Below, in pieces: positions 44,853 through 56,499 of a DNA stretch of 64,000 nt. The notes under the pieces are model-generated. The model did no database searches. It worked only from the letters and a program-made list of their open reading frames with translations, and had not been told where the DNA came from. A program made the position numbers and the translations under genes. The DNA is from Magicicada septendecula (lineage: Eukaryota; Arthropoda; Insecta; Hemiptera; Cicadidae), in NCBI GenBank assembly GCA_034769895.1, contig CM068367.1:346541611-346605610 (forward strand), read 5' to 3'. The stretch's first letter is position 1. Every line of letters begins with the position of its first letter.

Positions 44853-47116
44853 AAATACTAACATGTTCGTAAAATTTACCTAAAGTCTACACCTAAATTC
44901 ATATATTAATTTTTAAATTGGATAGCCTACATTTAGTCTTTTGAGAGCTTGCTTGATCAAAGCATTAATTTATGTAGCAAAGTCAATTTCAAAACTATGT
45001 AATCAACTCCTGATTAACGGGGACGGATTACGCGTCACAGATCAAAAACAAGATTAAAATACAAAAAGTCGATTAAAAATGCTATGGAAAGAATAAAATG
45101 CTAAACTGACGGAGGAGAAGAGAGGATTTTTGTATCGGGAACCTCTCACGAACAGCAGTGATTTTGTGTTAACAGTTTGATAGAGTACGTTGTGGAAGAA
45201 GAGGACTGGCAGTTAACAAGTTAATTTAAAAATTGGGTGCACAGATTTAAAACTAAATAACTCTTAAAAAAAGTGACAAACTATTTTTAACAAATTTAAA
45301 AGTTACATGTTGTTTTGGAGCTTGAAAGTGTGTTTTTGTATTAATATGAAAACCGTATTACTCTGTTGGCCTCCTAACGTAAGTTAGTTTAAGTCATTTC
45401 ACAAGAAATATACTGTATTTCGCGTATTACGTTTTAATACTCTATGCGTTTTAAGTTTTTTTTTTTTTTTTTGTATGAAATCAAAGTTTTCAAACAAATA
45501 ATATGGTCATGAATCACTGTAATTTCTACAATTTATTAGTACAATTTATTGTATTTTCAAAAAAATATATCTATAGGCTTATGTGTTTATTCGGAAAAAG
45601 GTCGCAATTTATCCGTGGTTTGAAGTCCCCTTCATTACCCTCAGGCAGTCGCATTTGACTTTACTTTTGTTTTATGTGTCGGAATATAGATTTCAGATCA
45701 TACATACGCCCTTCATTTATGTCTAACCTTCATACGGAAGTAATCAGTTTTGTAAATTTGAAGAAAAATACTCCGTATACGAAATTGACGATTCAAAGCA
45801 ACAGTAAAATTTTCTTGAAAAAAAAAACATCAGTGCGTTATATAAAAGGAAGTATCACCACCTGGCCTGAATGCAAGCTATTAAAAATAGTCTTTGAGAA
45901 AAGAAAAGAGTACATGGTAGGACAATAAATATTGTTCAAACGAAAATACGTTTCTGTTATTTTTAGCAATAAAACTGATTTTGTCAAACAGTGCTGGCGT
46001 TCATAAAACTACAAGGCGGTTTAAACAAATTCTAATAAGTGAGGAGCATTCTGAAACATTACAATAAAAATGTAAGTATTGCTAGCACTCAGAACCGATC
46101 GGAGACAAAAATAATTACTACCGTTAACCGTCACGAGACGCGCGATCGGTTTGAGAATCTTTCCAAGTTTTATGGCGAAGCAGTCCATCATATTTTTCAT
46201 CGGGTTTATATTCCACTCGCACGCGCGCGCCCGTGTGTGTGTTGTGACCGCCGGTTGAGTTTTACGATTCTTCTGAGTCAGCACTGCAAGCGAGCTGCAA
46301 ACTGGCTAAGTGCATCTTAGCGCCTAGCAACAAGGCTTCCCACTTTTATTACTCCTTTCTGTCTGGCTTCGCTACAAAATGCAATGAAATAAACTAATTC
46401 GGCCATCGATAGAATCTCCGTAGGTAGTTAAATATTTTATGGACGCGACTGAATTTCATTCCAGTATAGCCTACGTTACATTAAACCCGGTGTGCACGTA
46501 TGCATTGCGTTTTCTAAGAGATGTCACTTGCAGTTCCAATGTTAAAAATAATATTTTTGCCGATTTAGTAATCACCCGCTGCCGTCAATCACCGTTTATA
46601 TGACATTCTCTTCCATAAAATAACTACATTACGGTTCCACGATAAACTCTTACGTAAGGCGCGTGTTCGTGTAGCATGGAAACGTATTGCAGTCTGCATA
46701 CGTACGTATCTGCACATACGTCTGGCCGTTAGCATGTTTATCAAAAGGAATAAATTGGCGCTACTTTATTAGTAACGAACTGTCTGTGTACTTGTCCTTC
46801 TCTGTTATCAAACAGCCGTCACTACTTTGTCACTCGGAAGTCGCAATCAATAGTTGTCAATGTCGTAAGTGTACCAAGAGAAGGGAAGGGCTTTCTTAGG
46901 TTTCAGTAAACCGTGGCAAGACAAATTTTACTTCAGTAAATAACAGAGCAGATTGATTTCGGACTTGTAGCCTACAGCAGAGGCGTATCCAGAGAGAAAT
47001 TTGGGAAGGGAAATTTCTGAAAAGCTGACCACGTGTTATGAAAAGACGTCTACTTTTTATCTTCCAAATGCCTGAAGTTTGTTTCATACAATATTAAGAG
47101 CTTGATATACAATAGT

Positions 47117-47231
47117 GTGGAACGGGATGTATATTACTATTCAGTGTTAACTACACGTCTTATGAAAATATATTACTTTCTGAAGAGAGTACAGTGCTTT
47201 TATTTTGAGAACGCTTTACGCAACTAAACGA
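47117..47231. repeat. Direct repeat copy 2 (pairs with 44735-44852)
   Basis: Same order and orientation as copy 1, with a few substitutions and small gaps. Similarity ends at ACTAAACGAA in both. Confidence 0.75.
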
Positions 47232-48159
47232 ACCCGTCGCACTGGTTTGCCAAAATATGCTTTTTCCTGGAAAGCATAATTTTCGTTAGTTACTTTCAAG
47301 CGATCCTTGGCAACACAGATTCATGAACAGCGGTTTTAAAATATTTAAAAATAAAATTATCCTTTCCAGGAAAATGAAGCCATTTTTCTATGTACAGGGT
47401 TGTGGAAAATGTTTTTTATATATGGGGATCTTTCGCTGGTTGCTCCTCTTTCCCCTTCTGTGTTTAACGTTCTTTTTTACATCCATCTACTGAACGTGGA
47501 GAGGCTGTGAGCGAGAGTGCGTTTTATTTATTACAGTATGTTTTTAAACGTTTTGTTTATTTATTTACTTCATTTTGATAAATACACTCGATAATCCGAT
47601 GTCTTAGAAACGCGCCTTTGCCACTGTATAGGCAAAGTACGGGTGGCGTTTATACGTAGCCTACACAGGTATACGAAGTCTACACAGTATTGTCTATAAG
47701 TAGTGTTATGAGCTCTTCGGACATGACGGCAAGTTACACAAAACGTATATAGTTATCGTTGCATTACTTAACGAAACTTTAAACTGTTTAATTACAGTGC
47801 GTTTACTAAATCGCGTTTTAGCGCCTGTTGTTGACGATAATCGGTGTGATCTATCAACTGCGTGTATGTGGACATGTTTCTGCAGATGACGCCGAGATGG
47901 TGACGTGGTAATTTTAGCATTTAAAACAGTACACAGTCTGTTCAAAATCGGATTGATTTTCTTTGTGAGAAACGATTAATCGAATATGTACGTAAAACAC
48001 TCTTCTTAGTTTTGCAGCGATGAAACGAGTTATCGTGAGAGAAAATAATTGGAAAATATTATCTCAAAGTGTCCATAACACGACAAAACATGACAGGATA
48101 CAAATAGGAAATAGGGCATATTATTGTGAAGCAAAGTCATTAGTCACCACACAAAAGTG

Positions 48160-48655
48160 ATCACGTAAGGCACTTCTCAGACCGGCTGTTGTTTATGGAA
48201 GTGAGACGTGGACGTTGCAAAAAAGGAAGAAGAAACACTGAGAATGTTTGAAAGAAAGATCGTACGACGTGTTTATGGCCTAGTTAAGAAGATTATGAAT
48301 GGAGAATAAGAAATAACCAGGAGACAGATGAGCTATTGAATCATGAGGACATTGTAAGATTCATAAAGGCTCAACGAAACAATGGCTAGGTCACCTAGAG
48401 CCGATGGATGATCAGCGTATACCAAAGAATATCCTGAGAGCGCAACTCTATAAAAGCAGAAAGAGGGGCCGACCTAGGATAAAATGGTTGGACGAGGTGC
48501 TAGAAGATCTCAGAAGAATGGATTTGAGGGGTTACACTGAGATGGCAATGGATAGGAGACCTTGGAAGAAGATCGGAGTTGGAAGCCAGGGCTCACATTG
48601 GGATGTAGTGCTAAAGAAGAGGAAAATTATCTCAAAATGTGGACATTGGAAATAA
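48160..48655 (+). pseudogene. LINE retrotransposon 3' fragment
   Basis: Across shifted frames the typical C-terminal half of a non-LTR retrotransposon ORF2 can be followed: VVYGSETWTLQ near 48190, then ERKIVRRVYG near 48260, a WLGHLE block near 48390, and RGRPRIKWLDEVLEDL to DRRPWKK in the open stretch 48404-48655. Frame breaks show decay. The reverse-transcriptase core is absent, consistent with 5' truncation. Confidence 0.75.
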
Positions 48656-49085
48656 TCTTTAAAGACGTGTAAGTAAATAAGTAGATTCACATAACGAATC
48701 TATACTAAGATCTGGACGTCGAGAAAGGTGATTAACATCTGGAAACCGTTTTACTTACGATATAATTTAATTTAGTGACAAAAATAGTTTTCATAGACTA
48801 CGAAAGCCCTAGTCCATTGCATCCATAGGGACAGCGTTGTTGGGTCTATAATGGAGAAAAGATAGTATCAAATGGTTCCAAATAGAACCACATGAATAGA
48901 GACACAAGAAATGTAATCGACACAGGCGTAGGTAAGGTACTCGTTACATAAATTGGAACAAATCAAGTATTATAATATTACATGTTTACAATAATAGTGT
49001 ATACACATATATATATATATATATACACTGTATATAATACTTAATATTTATACTGAAATTACCTCAAGATATTTTATTATCCTTA

Positions 49086-49553
49086 TTAGGAACATGTTTC
49101 GAGAACCCCTGTGTTCTCATCCTCAGCCTTCGTGATCTTGCGTCTGGTGAAGTATTTGTGTGTTGGCTGGACGCTATTTTGGTTTCTTATTGGTCTCTGG
49201 TATTTTAAAGTGGTATTACTGTGTGTGATTGTGGTGTATGTATTAGTATTTTGTGTATTTTCGATGTTGAGTGGTTTGAATATTGTGTCATGTTTTGTAT
49301 TGATTTGTATTTGTTCAGGTATTAGTTTGTTTTGTGTTTTATGTTTGTATATTTGTAAATTTTCCCAAATGTTTATTATGGTGCCTTTGTGTGGTATGTG
49401 TTTTATTTGTGCCATGTTGGTTATGTCTGGGAATTCATGTCCAGTGTTTATTGCATGTGTGGCCAAATTAGATTTGTATATTTCTGGTTTTTTGTATGCG
49501 TTTAGGTGTTCAAAATAACGTTTTTTCAGTTGTTTTTTTTTCATGAATTTCAT
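49086..49553 (-). pseudogene. Penelope-like element, C-terminal endonuclease-side fragment
   Basis: The 155-codon frame matches the region after the GIY-YIG core of Penelope-like elements: RYFEHLNAYKK, LATHAINTGHEF, IKHIPHKG and a NIWENLQIYK helix, followed by a Thr/Asn-rich tail. The GIY-YIG motif and the reverse transcriptase upstream (higher coordinates) are missing, so the copy is 5'-truncated. Its stop lies within a hammerhead-like stretch (GATGAGAAC loop GTTCTCGAAAC on the minus strand, 49097-49126), as expected near Penelope termini. Confidence 0.75.
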
Positions 49554-49559
49554 GCCTTT

Positions 49560-51239
49560 TTCGTAGGCTTCGGTTTACGGCTGCGTTAACCTAGAAGGTT
49601 AAATCAAACAATTCCTTCGTTGCGGAATTAAATAAATCAGCCGACCAGTCTCAAGTATAGTGTAAATCACGCCGTCACGTGATATGTTTCATGTTGCTTG
49701 TAACCAGTGAAAAATCGTGTCTTCCTACTCTCTTTCAAGTCGACTTCTTTCCATTTTTCACCATTTCTTTCAACATCTGTCATATTTATTATTGAGAATA
49801 AGGCCTATTATTGTAGATTATTTAAATTTGTCATTGACCTAAATAGTAATTTTTTAAAAATTGACAAACTTGGAAGTCAATTAATTACATTTCAAAAAAC
49901 ACGCAACCAGTTTAAAAATTTTTGCTCCAACATTTTTTTAATTTTCTCAGATTTCGGGGGGATGTTATATCCCCCATATCTCTCCCCCGATGTTCGCCCC
50001 TGGTGCTCCATGGAAAGGAAGGGATTTGCTCCAGAGTTTCCTCAGTGTATCAATGCAACCTAACTATTATAGAAAAACAGTCATCTATGTACTCTCTTAT
50101 TCAGTACGCATGAACGTTTGTGTGCGTGTGTAGAGGTTCTTAGCTCTGGGTATAACACACAAATTAGTAAGAACATGAGATTACGTTGGTAAGAGTTAAG
50201 AGTATTGCTGCACGTGTCATCCACAAGTTACACTACAACCAGCTGAACGATTCCATATTTATCATAGATAAAACACAGGACAAGTATTCTTTCAATTGTT
50301 TTTTTTTTCTGGTTTGCATTTAGTCAAGACATATTACAATTAGAGAAAGTTAATTAGCCGAACGCTATTCTTCAAGGACAGTCCATTGTGATCAATTCTG
50401 CGTTCGCATTCACGGCATTCACTTTAATTGTCTGTACGAGTTTGAGTTGTACCAAAATCGATTGATAGTTTCTTTTAAAGCGCTCTATCGTGCATTTCAT
50501 ACGATCCTGGCGTGTATCTGTTTTCCAAACGATCATAAACTTGCCAAGTAACCGCCAGTATACAAACACACAACACGCGCGCGCGCTCATACACACTCAC
50601 TTCGTACTCACATGCATACACAATTACAAACATACTCACTTGTTTTTGTCTTCTTTTTTCATAGTAAGTCTAGTTAAGTGTTTGCAAAGGAATGCCGTTC
50701 TGCCTCTTCAGTCATTATGCAATATGCTTCTATACAATGTATTACATTACCGTTGTATTTCTTTCCTTTTTTATCGTATGTTGTGTTTTCCAATAACGGC
50801 GTCTGACTGGTAAGTTCCACAATTAAGGTATTGGACAAACTAAAAACTCGTAAGCATACCCGTGTCTAAAATTTATTGAGCCTCGTAAAACTGAGTCCGC
50901 TAAATTCTCTGTGTTTGACATAGCTTCCAAAAACTTGGCTAGATTCATTTTAAATTCCCACCTTCTGTCAGCTTGTTAGGTCCCTTACTAATAGGTGTCA
51001 GTATGAATTTGACCTTCCCAAAGTCGTCTATTATGAGCCAACTGTATTGCTTCGTGTATTGTACGCCCTGTTACTTCCTTAACTCTATTCGGACATCGGA
51101 TTGGAGATCCACTACTGGTCGTTTACTGTCTACTTTGCCTCATTTTCCGGACATTTCCGACAAAGCGTTTCACGAATTTTGTCGACCTACCGGCTGTGTC
51201 CAAAATACTTCTGGTCGGCTTTCATCTATTAATTATTAA
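49560..51239. other. Gene-free stretch
   Basis: No supported gene. Contains a CGCGCGCGC patch near 50577 and short open frames without domains. Confidence 0.45.
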
Positions 51240-52509
51240 GTGGAATAGAGGCATAAGTGTGATAAGTGCAATGGGGAGGTTGTATGGCAGAACACTAAAA
51301 CATAGAACTGAAACGAATATAGAAGGCATAGAAGAGTCCGTGAAGTCTGGATTCCGTGCGTGACGACCATGTAGTGACAACACATTTGTATTACAACAAA
51401 TACTAGAAAAACGAAAGTCTCGCAATCTGTCTACGCACGTCGTATTTGTCGATTTTGAGAAAGCTTACGACACAGTACCCTTAAAAAGACTTTTTGAAAC
51501 ATTAACAAAGTTTGGCCTGAGTAAAAATTTATGTTCGCCCTGTCTGGAACATGTATAAGGACTCAAAGAATTTGGTGAGAGTGGGAAATGTCCTGTCAGA
51601 ATTGTTTCCTATCACAAAAGGGCTTAAACAACGGTGCAGCTTGTCACCTACCCTGTTTAAAATATATATCCAAGAACCTATCAGTAACTGGAGAAGGAAA
51701 ACATCAGGAATGGGAGTTCAAATGGATGAGCAGTGCTTAACGGCTCTCTTATTTGCCGACGATCAGGTAATTATAGCGTGTGACGAGGACGACACAGACT
51801 ATATGTTTAGATAATTGAAAGAAGAGTACGAGAAATGTTTAAACATAAACACAGGGGTCTAAACATAAACACTACTAAAACAGAATATCTGAAAATAGGA
51901 GACATGCGAGAAGAAGACCACGATCTGAAAATCCATAGAATCGGAAAGTGTTGCGAATTCAAATATTTGGGAAGCATTATTTCAGAAGATGGAACAACAA
52001 AAAATGACATAAAAAATAGGATAAAACAGGGAAAAGGCTATTCGTTTGCTAAACTCGTTACTTTGGTCGAACAACATGAAACTACTTCAAACTAAACTGA
52101 CAATCTACACAACTATTGTGGAGCCCATTTTAACTTAACGCTGCGAATGCTGGCAACTTCCAGATAAAGAGAAAAAGATGATGGAAACTGTGGAAATAGA
52201 CTTCTTAAGAAGAGCGTGTAATATTTCTAGAATGCAACATGTTAGAAACGAAGATATAAGAAGGCAAACAGGGGGCGTATTTACAACAGGAGAAAGAATA
52301 ACATCCAGACAGTTGCTATGGTGGAGGAGGAGCGATGGCCAAAGAAAGCACTGACTTACACACCACAAAACAGGAGAAGAAAAGGAAGACTGACAACACA
52401 ATGGAGAACAGGAATTATGAAAAGCATGAGAGATCGAGCTATGGAAGGTGATGACTGGAAGGATAGTGAGAAATGGCGACCGAAATGCGGGATGCGGCAT
52501 AGACTGTAA
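51240..52509 (+). pseudogene. Decayed LINE reverse transcriptase
   Basis: In pieces across two frames: VVFVDFEKAYDTVPL near 51440-51485 (catalytic Asp of the transcriptase), KGLKQRCSLSPTLFKIY near 51620-51665, LLFADDQVIIA near 51748-51780 (the F-ADD active-site box), NTTKTEYLKIG near 51868, YLGSIISEDG near 51965, and a GRLTTQWR to WKDSEKWR tail near 52385-52480. Stop codons at 51361, 51812 and elsewhere and a frameshift near 51535 show it is dead. Clade not determined. Confidence 0.8.
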
Positions 52510-54240
52510 ATCCCCGCTAATAAAAAAAAATTATTAAGTGGTATGTATTAATGTCTTCTTGGCACTTGGCTAAACATTGTAAAGTAATGAAAGTATTGCA
52601 GAAAACAAATATTGGTAATTTCACGAAATTAATTTTTACACAAAAATTATACTTATTCCTGTGACTCCTCGAAGATAGCCTCTAAAACTTTTTAAACAAA
52701 TATCAGAATTTGGTAAATTAATTAATTTTACGAAACTACAAACTGTTTTCTGCAATTTTCTTACTTTACAGTATTCTGACATGTGGCAGATCCCAGGCAC
52801 CATCGTCGTCTCCATTCCAGTGTTGAGACTTTATCCCTTCACACGAGACTCCACGTAATGTATGTATGCAGAAGCTTCAGTCTTTTCCTTCTCCTCTCCT
52901 CTTCTTTCTTCTATTATTTCCTCGAAACCGTTAGTCGCCTATTGTCACTTAAGTTATATCAATACGAGTGTTCCTTTCATCACTTTATAAGGTGGTCTAC
53001 GAGCACTTCTTCGTTGCTTAATATACGCACCCACCTGCCCCCAAATCCACATTAACAGATCCCCATTTTCATTATTCATATCCCTAACGCATAACCTGAA
53101 ACACCTCGTATGAAATATTTCACCGGTCTTTCATCAATTCATCTACAACACAAAATTGCTTTTTTCCTACAGAACGCTTCCTTAGCTATGGCTAATCTCT
53201 TCCTTGTTCACTATCAAGTCCTTTGTATCTCCATCTGTTTTCTTCGTTTCTCGTGTCATATCTTCCTTCTCATCTCATCTCTCACTGCATTCTCAATTAT
53301 TTTACTGCATTATCTTTTATCTGCCGTTCATGTAATATGGTGGCACTAGTTGAGCGTTTCGGCCACAGCACTAAGGATACGTCAGTACACACACTTATCA
53401 AAAGTTTACATCCCGTTGTTTTCCTTCTCAGAGTTCAAGTTTCAGCCACATCGGTAGGCCGGAATATCAAATGATTAGCCAACATTGCTTTTGGTGCATT
53501 TTTGGTTTGATCTTTCCATAGGCCTATTTCATTAACATTTTTATAATTTCCTCAAAATAATCTCAGTTTAGATATCAGCAAGCCAAGGTACATAAATTTG
53601 CTCACAAATTCGAAATTTGCCTCCTCAGTGAATTACTGATAAGACGACCTATGACCATCATGACTTTGATCCAAGATGGATTTATGTTCAAAATGTAATT
53701 TTTACTGCTGTTTTGTCTAATCGTCCTATTATTTCTATCAGTTATTCTTCCTCTGAGCGATATCAAAGAGTATCTCAGATGACTACGTTTCATCCCTCCA
53801 ACTGAAAATTCTCTTATCAAGAACCTCTCTGTCTCCTGTTTATTACGAAGTAGTATGAACTACGCAGCTCTGTTGTACGCCAGGCCGACATTGAACGTTT
53901 GGATAGTGTTCTTCCCGTTGCGACTCAGGCAGTGCTACCTTCGTTAAGTCCTCTTATCGACATGCGTATCAACTATTCTGGAGCGTCTCCCCCTCCCACA
54001 AGTACTTTCCAAAATTGCAAATTTTTCAAAATGAAACGCCTTTGTATACTTGACAAAACTTACAATGGTATACTCCAATATTCTCAACTCCTGCCTTCTC
54101 CATAATATTGCTAAGACAATTATGTAACGCTCTCGAAGTCTAGAGCGTCTTCTACAAGTTTCTCGACTAGCCCAGCGTGCGGTGCCTGTAAGGTCAGGCA
54201 CTTACGTAGGCTCCAGATTATTCGAGCTCTTGTAACTACA
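52510..54240. other. Gene-free stretch
   Basis: Pyrimidine-rich noncoding DNA. Nothing recognised. Confidence 0.45.
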
Positions 54241-54588
54241 TGTTATTGTTGGCATGCAGCCAGGAATATATAAAACTATTCTGGAACATCTGCGGGATCT
54301 ATATAAGCAACAGGGGCCAGTTAGTTACACCTGGCGATATTGTGGAGTGCGAATCAAATGATTGTTGCGGATTATTTGAAAGTGACTATTGTGTTATAAT
54401 TAATGAAGAACTCTAATAGTAGACAATTATTATTGCATGTGGACAAAATTAACTTGGATTATTGTTGAGGGTACCTTGTTGACTTCAAATTGATTTTTGT
54501 GGCTAACTAAAGCTGGTAATTAGTGACTTCTTTGGTGTCTGTATTTTGTTTCCTGTACAATAAGACGATTCGCGAGATCGTCGTAACA
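54241..54588 (+). repeat. Candidate solo LTR
   Basis: Starts TGTTA and ends TAACA, with TATATAAG and a CAGTTAGT initiator-like block in the first third and AATAAGA near the end. No target-site duplication was found and no primer-binding site follows, so support is weak. Confidence 0.25.
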
Positions 54589-55628
54589 ATATGTTAATAT
54601 CAATTATTTCTTCCCTTATTCATTTTCCTTTTATGAAACCTCTTTTTTCAACCGAAATTTGCGGAATGGAATAAGAATGAATTACTTCTCCTTCGTTCGC
54701 CACATTATAGGATTACAGACTAGTATGACTTCGATATTTTTGTGCTATGTGCTATTGAAGTTTTAAAGGAGTGAATTTTTACTCGGATCGCTACTAGTCC
54801 AGCGGGAATCCTCCAACCTAGAGAACCAGGGACTCTTATCAGAGTTGCCCTTCTTCTACGTAGACTATTTTCAGTAGCCTACAACTAATGAATTCTACTA
54901 ACTAAGCAGCCGAATCTAAGACCCTCTTCTTAGTCGTCACGATCTTCACTCATTTCTCTGACCATGAAACTCCTGACAGGTTCTAGCATCCCGTGTAAGA
55001 ATGCCCCTGCAATCTGCGATGGACAGGGACGGATTCATGTTCACTGTTACGACTGCCCGTAATTAATAAGAAGTTTCTATCCGTTACTCGGATAAACTAC
55101 TTGTAGCTTACCGTTGACTGTTAACATCAGTGTTTTGCTTGCAAGTGGTATTATAGCTACTGCTCTACAGCTTTTACAGGCAGATAGAGTCCCTTTATAT
55201 GTGAGTATGTATGAAGATTGACTGGCGATTCTCATTTCGCTGTTTCCCTGTATTTTATAATGTGTAACATAATTCGTGTAATATTTAAATCCCACAGACC
55301 TTAAAAATTTCAAATATCTCGTAACACCGTCAACTCCAGGCAGCTTTCTAGATTTTGAGTTTTCACTGCCTTTATACTTTTAATTTTTCATACGTAACGT
55401 TCTTTTGTTGTATTACGACAAAACGTAGTCATTTAAAATTACTGATAACACTGTAACGTACTCAGATGTCTAACTGTCCCAATGAAGGTGTATTCCGTCG
55501 TTTGATGTAAATGTTGAATTATACGTTATGAAATAAAGGATATGGCGTAGCAGTTTTCATTTCGATGATTAACCAATGAAGAGGATATATTTAGATTTGT
55601 ATGCGTTAATGCTTCTGTTACAATTTAA
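54589..55628. other. Gene-free stretch
   Basis: No domain-bearing frame or repeat seen. The last eight bases are the target duplication of the next element. Confidence 0.45.
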
Positions 55629-55679
55629 GGGTCTTTTGCGTTACACGACCACAAAGCATTGGCAAAGGCATTTTGTTCA

Positions 55680-55681
<2 letters not shown>

Positions 55682-55742
<61 letters not shown>
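55682..55742. repeat. (TG)n microsatellite
   Basis: Sits immediately inside the left inverted repeat of the Merlin-type element. Confidence 0.97.
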
Positions 55743-55745
<3 letters not shown>

Positions 55746-55932
55746 TTTTATACGAGTTGATTATAGAAACAAAAGCGAGTAATGGTAAAGGCAGTCAGCG
55801 GGTCTTTTCTGTTTTGTAACAATATCATAATAGTGAAAACTTACCAAAATAATGATGTAGATCTGCATAGAAGACTTTGAAGGAGTTTTATATTTTATTC
55901 ATCAAAAACACAAATTTTATACACCAAAAACA

Positions 55933-55952
55933 CCTAACCTAACCTAACCTAA
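55933..55952. repeat. Four CCTAA units (arthropod telomere-type motif)
   Basis: Exactly four copies of CCTAA, the complement of the insect telomere unit TTAGG, inside the Merlin-type element. Too short to indicate a telomere, but in keeping with an arthropod source. Confidence 0.6.
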
Positions 55953-55976
55953 TTTCACGAACAGGAAAGTTATTGT

Positions 55977-56264
55977 TTATAATTCAGGAGGCCAAAAGGC
56001 CTTGATGTCCTGTATAATTTGTTCAAATAAGCCTGTGCCTGCGTGTCGCTTCCGCCACATAAACTCACACAGGTAAGAGTCTAACATTTCCCTATGAGTT
56101 CCGCTCTCTTTCCTATTTCGACGCTTGGCTGACGACCACATTGACTCGACCTTCTGAGTGTGTATCGCACAGTATCGTCTTTTGTGTAAAACACCTTTGT
56201 CCTTCAAAAACTGCACTCCCTTCTCATTACTACTTATTTCCCGCACTAAATGAAATAAAGACAT
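55977..56264 (-). pseudogene. ISXO2/Merlin transposase with central deletion
   Basis: The 95-codon open frame starts with an ATG. Residues 1-32 look like the normal N-terminus of Merlin/ISXO2 transposases (FLKDKGVL near 20). It then jumps to the C-terminal signature: HTQKVESMW--AK, then LDSYLCEFMWRKRH, then LFEQIIQDI and a final WPP. The central part holding most of the DDE catalytic site is missing, so it cannot transpose DNA by itself. The frame is kept open across the deletion. Confidence 0.75.
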
Positions 56265-56499
56265 TTTGCTGAACGCACCGACAAGACAGGAATGACCTAC
56301 GACTACAGGCGGTGGAGCGATAAGATAACTTATAATTATTCTTGTATAGTGTACTACAGTCTGTAAATGAGAGAATATAATTTTAACTAATCAGTAAACA
56401 GAGGTAGTAAATTCTGAGAACTATACTCAGTTTAATGAAAGATGAACAAAATGCAATGCCATGCTTTGTGGTCGTATAACGCAAAAGACCCCAATTTAA

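Larger units (their letters stand above)
40794..48159. other. Gene-free right flank
   Basis: Contains homopolymer tracts (A-run near 41760, G-run near 41874, T-run near 45464), a weak SINE-like stretch and one direct repeat pair. Short frames of 60-90 codons show no domain. Confidence 0.5.
55629..56491. mobile_element. Merlin/ISXO2-type DNA transposon, internally deleted
   Basis: The 863-bp element has inverted repeats of about 52 bp (55629-55682 and 56440-56491, beginning GGGTCTTTTGCGTTA). It is flanked by a perfect 8-bp duplication CAATTTAA at 55621-55628 and 56492-56499, the size expected of Merlin elements. It contains a transposase remnant on the minus strand, a (GT)n tract and four CCTAA units. 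Non-autonomous. Confidence 0.85.
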
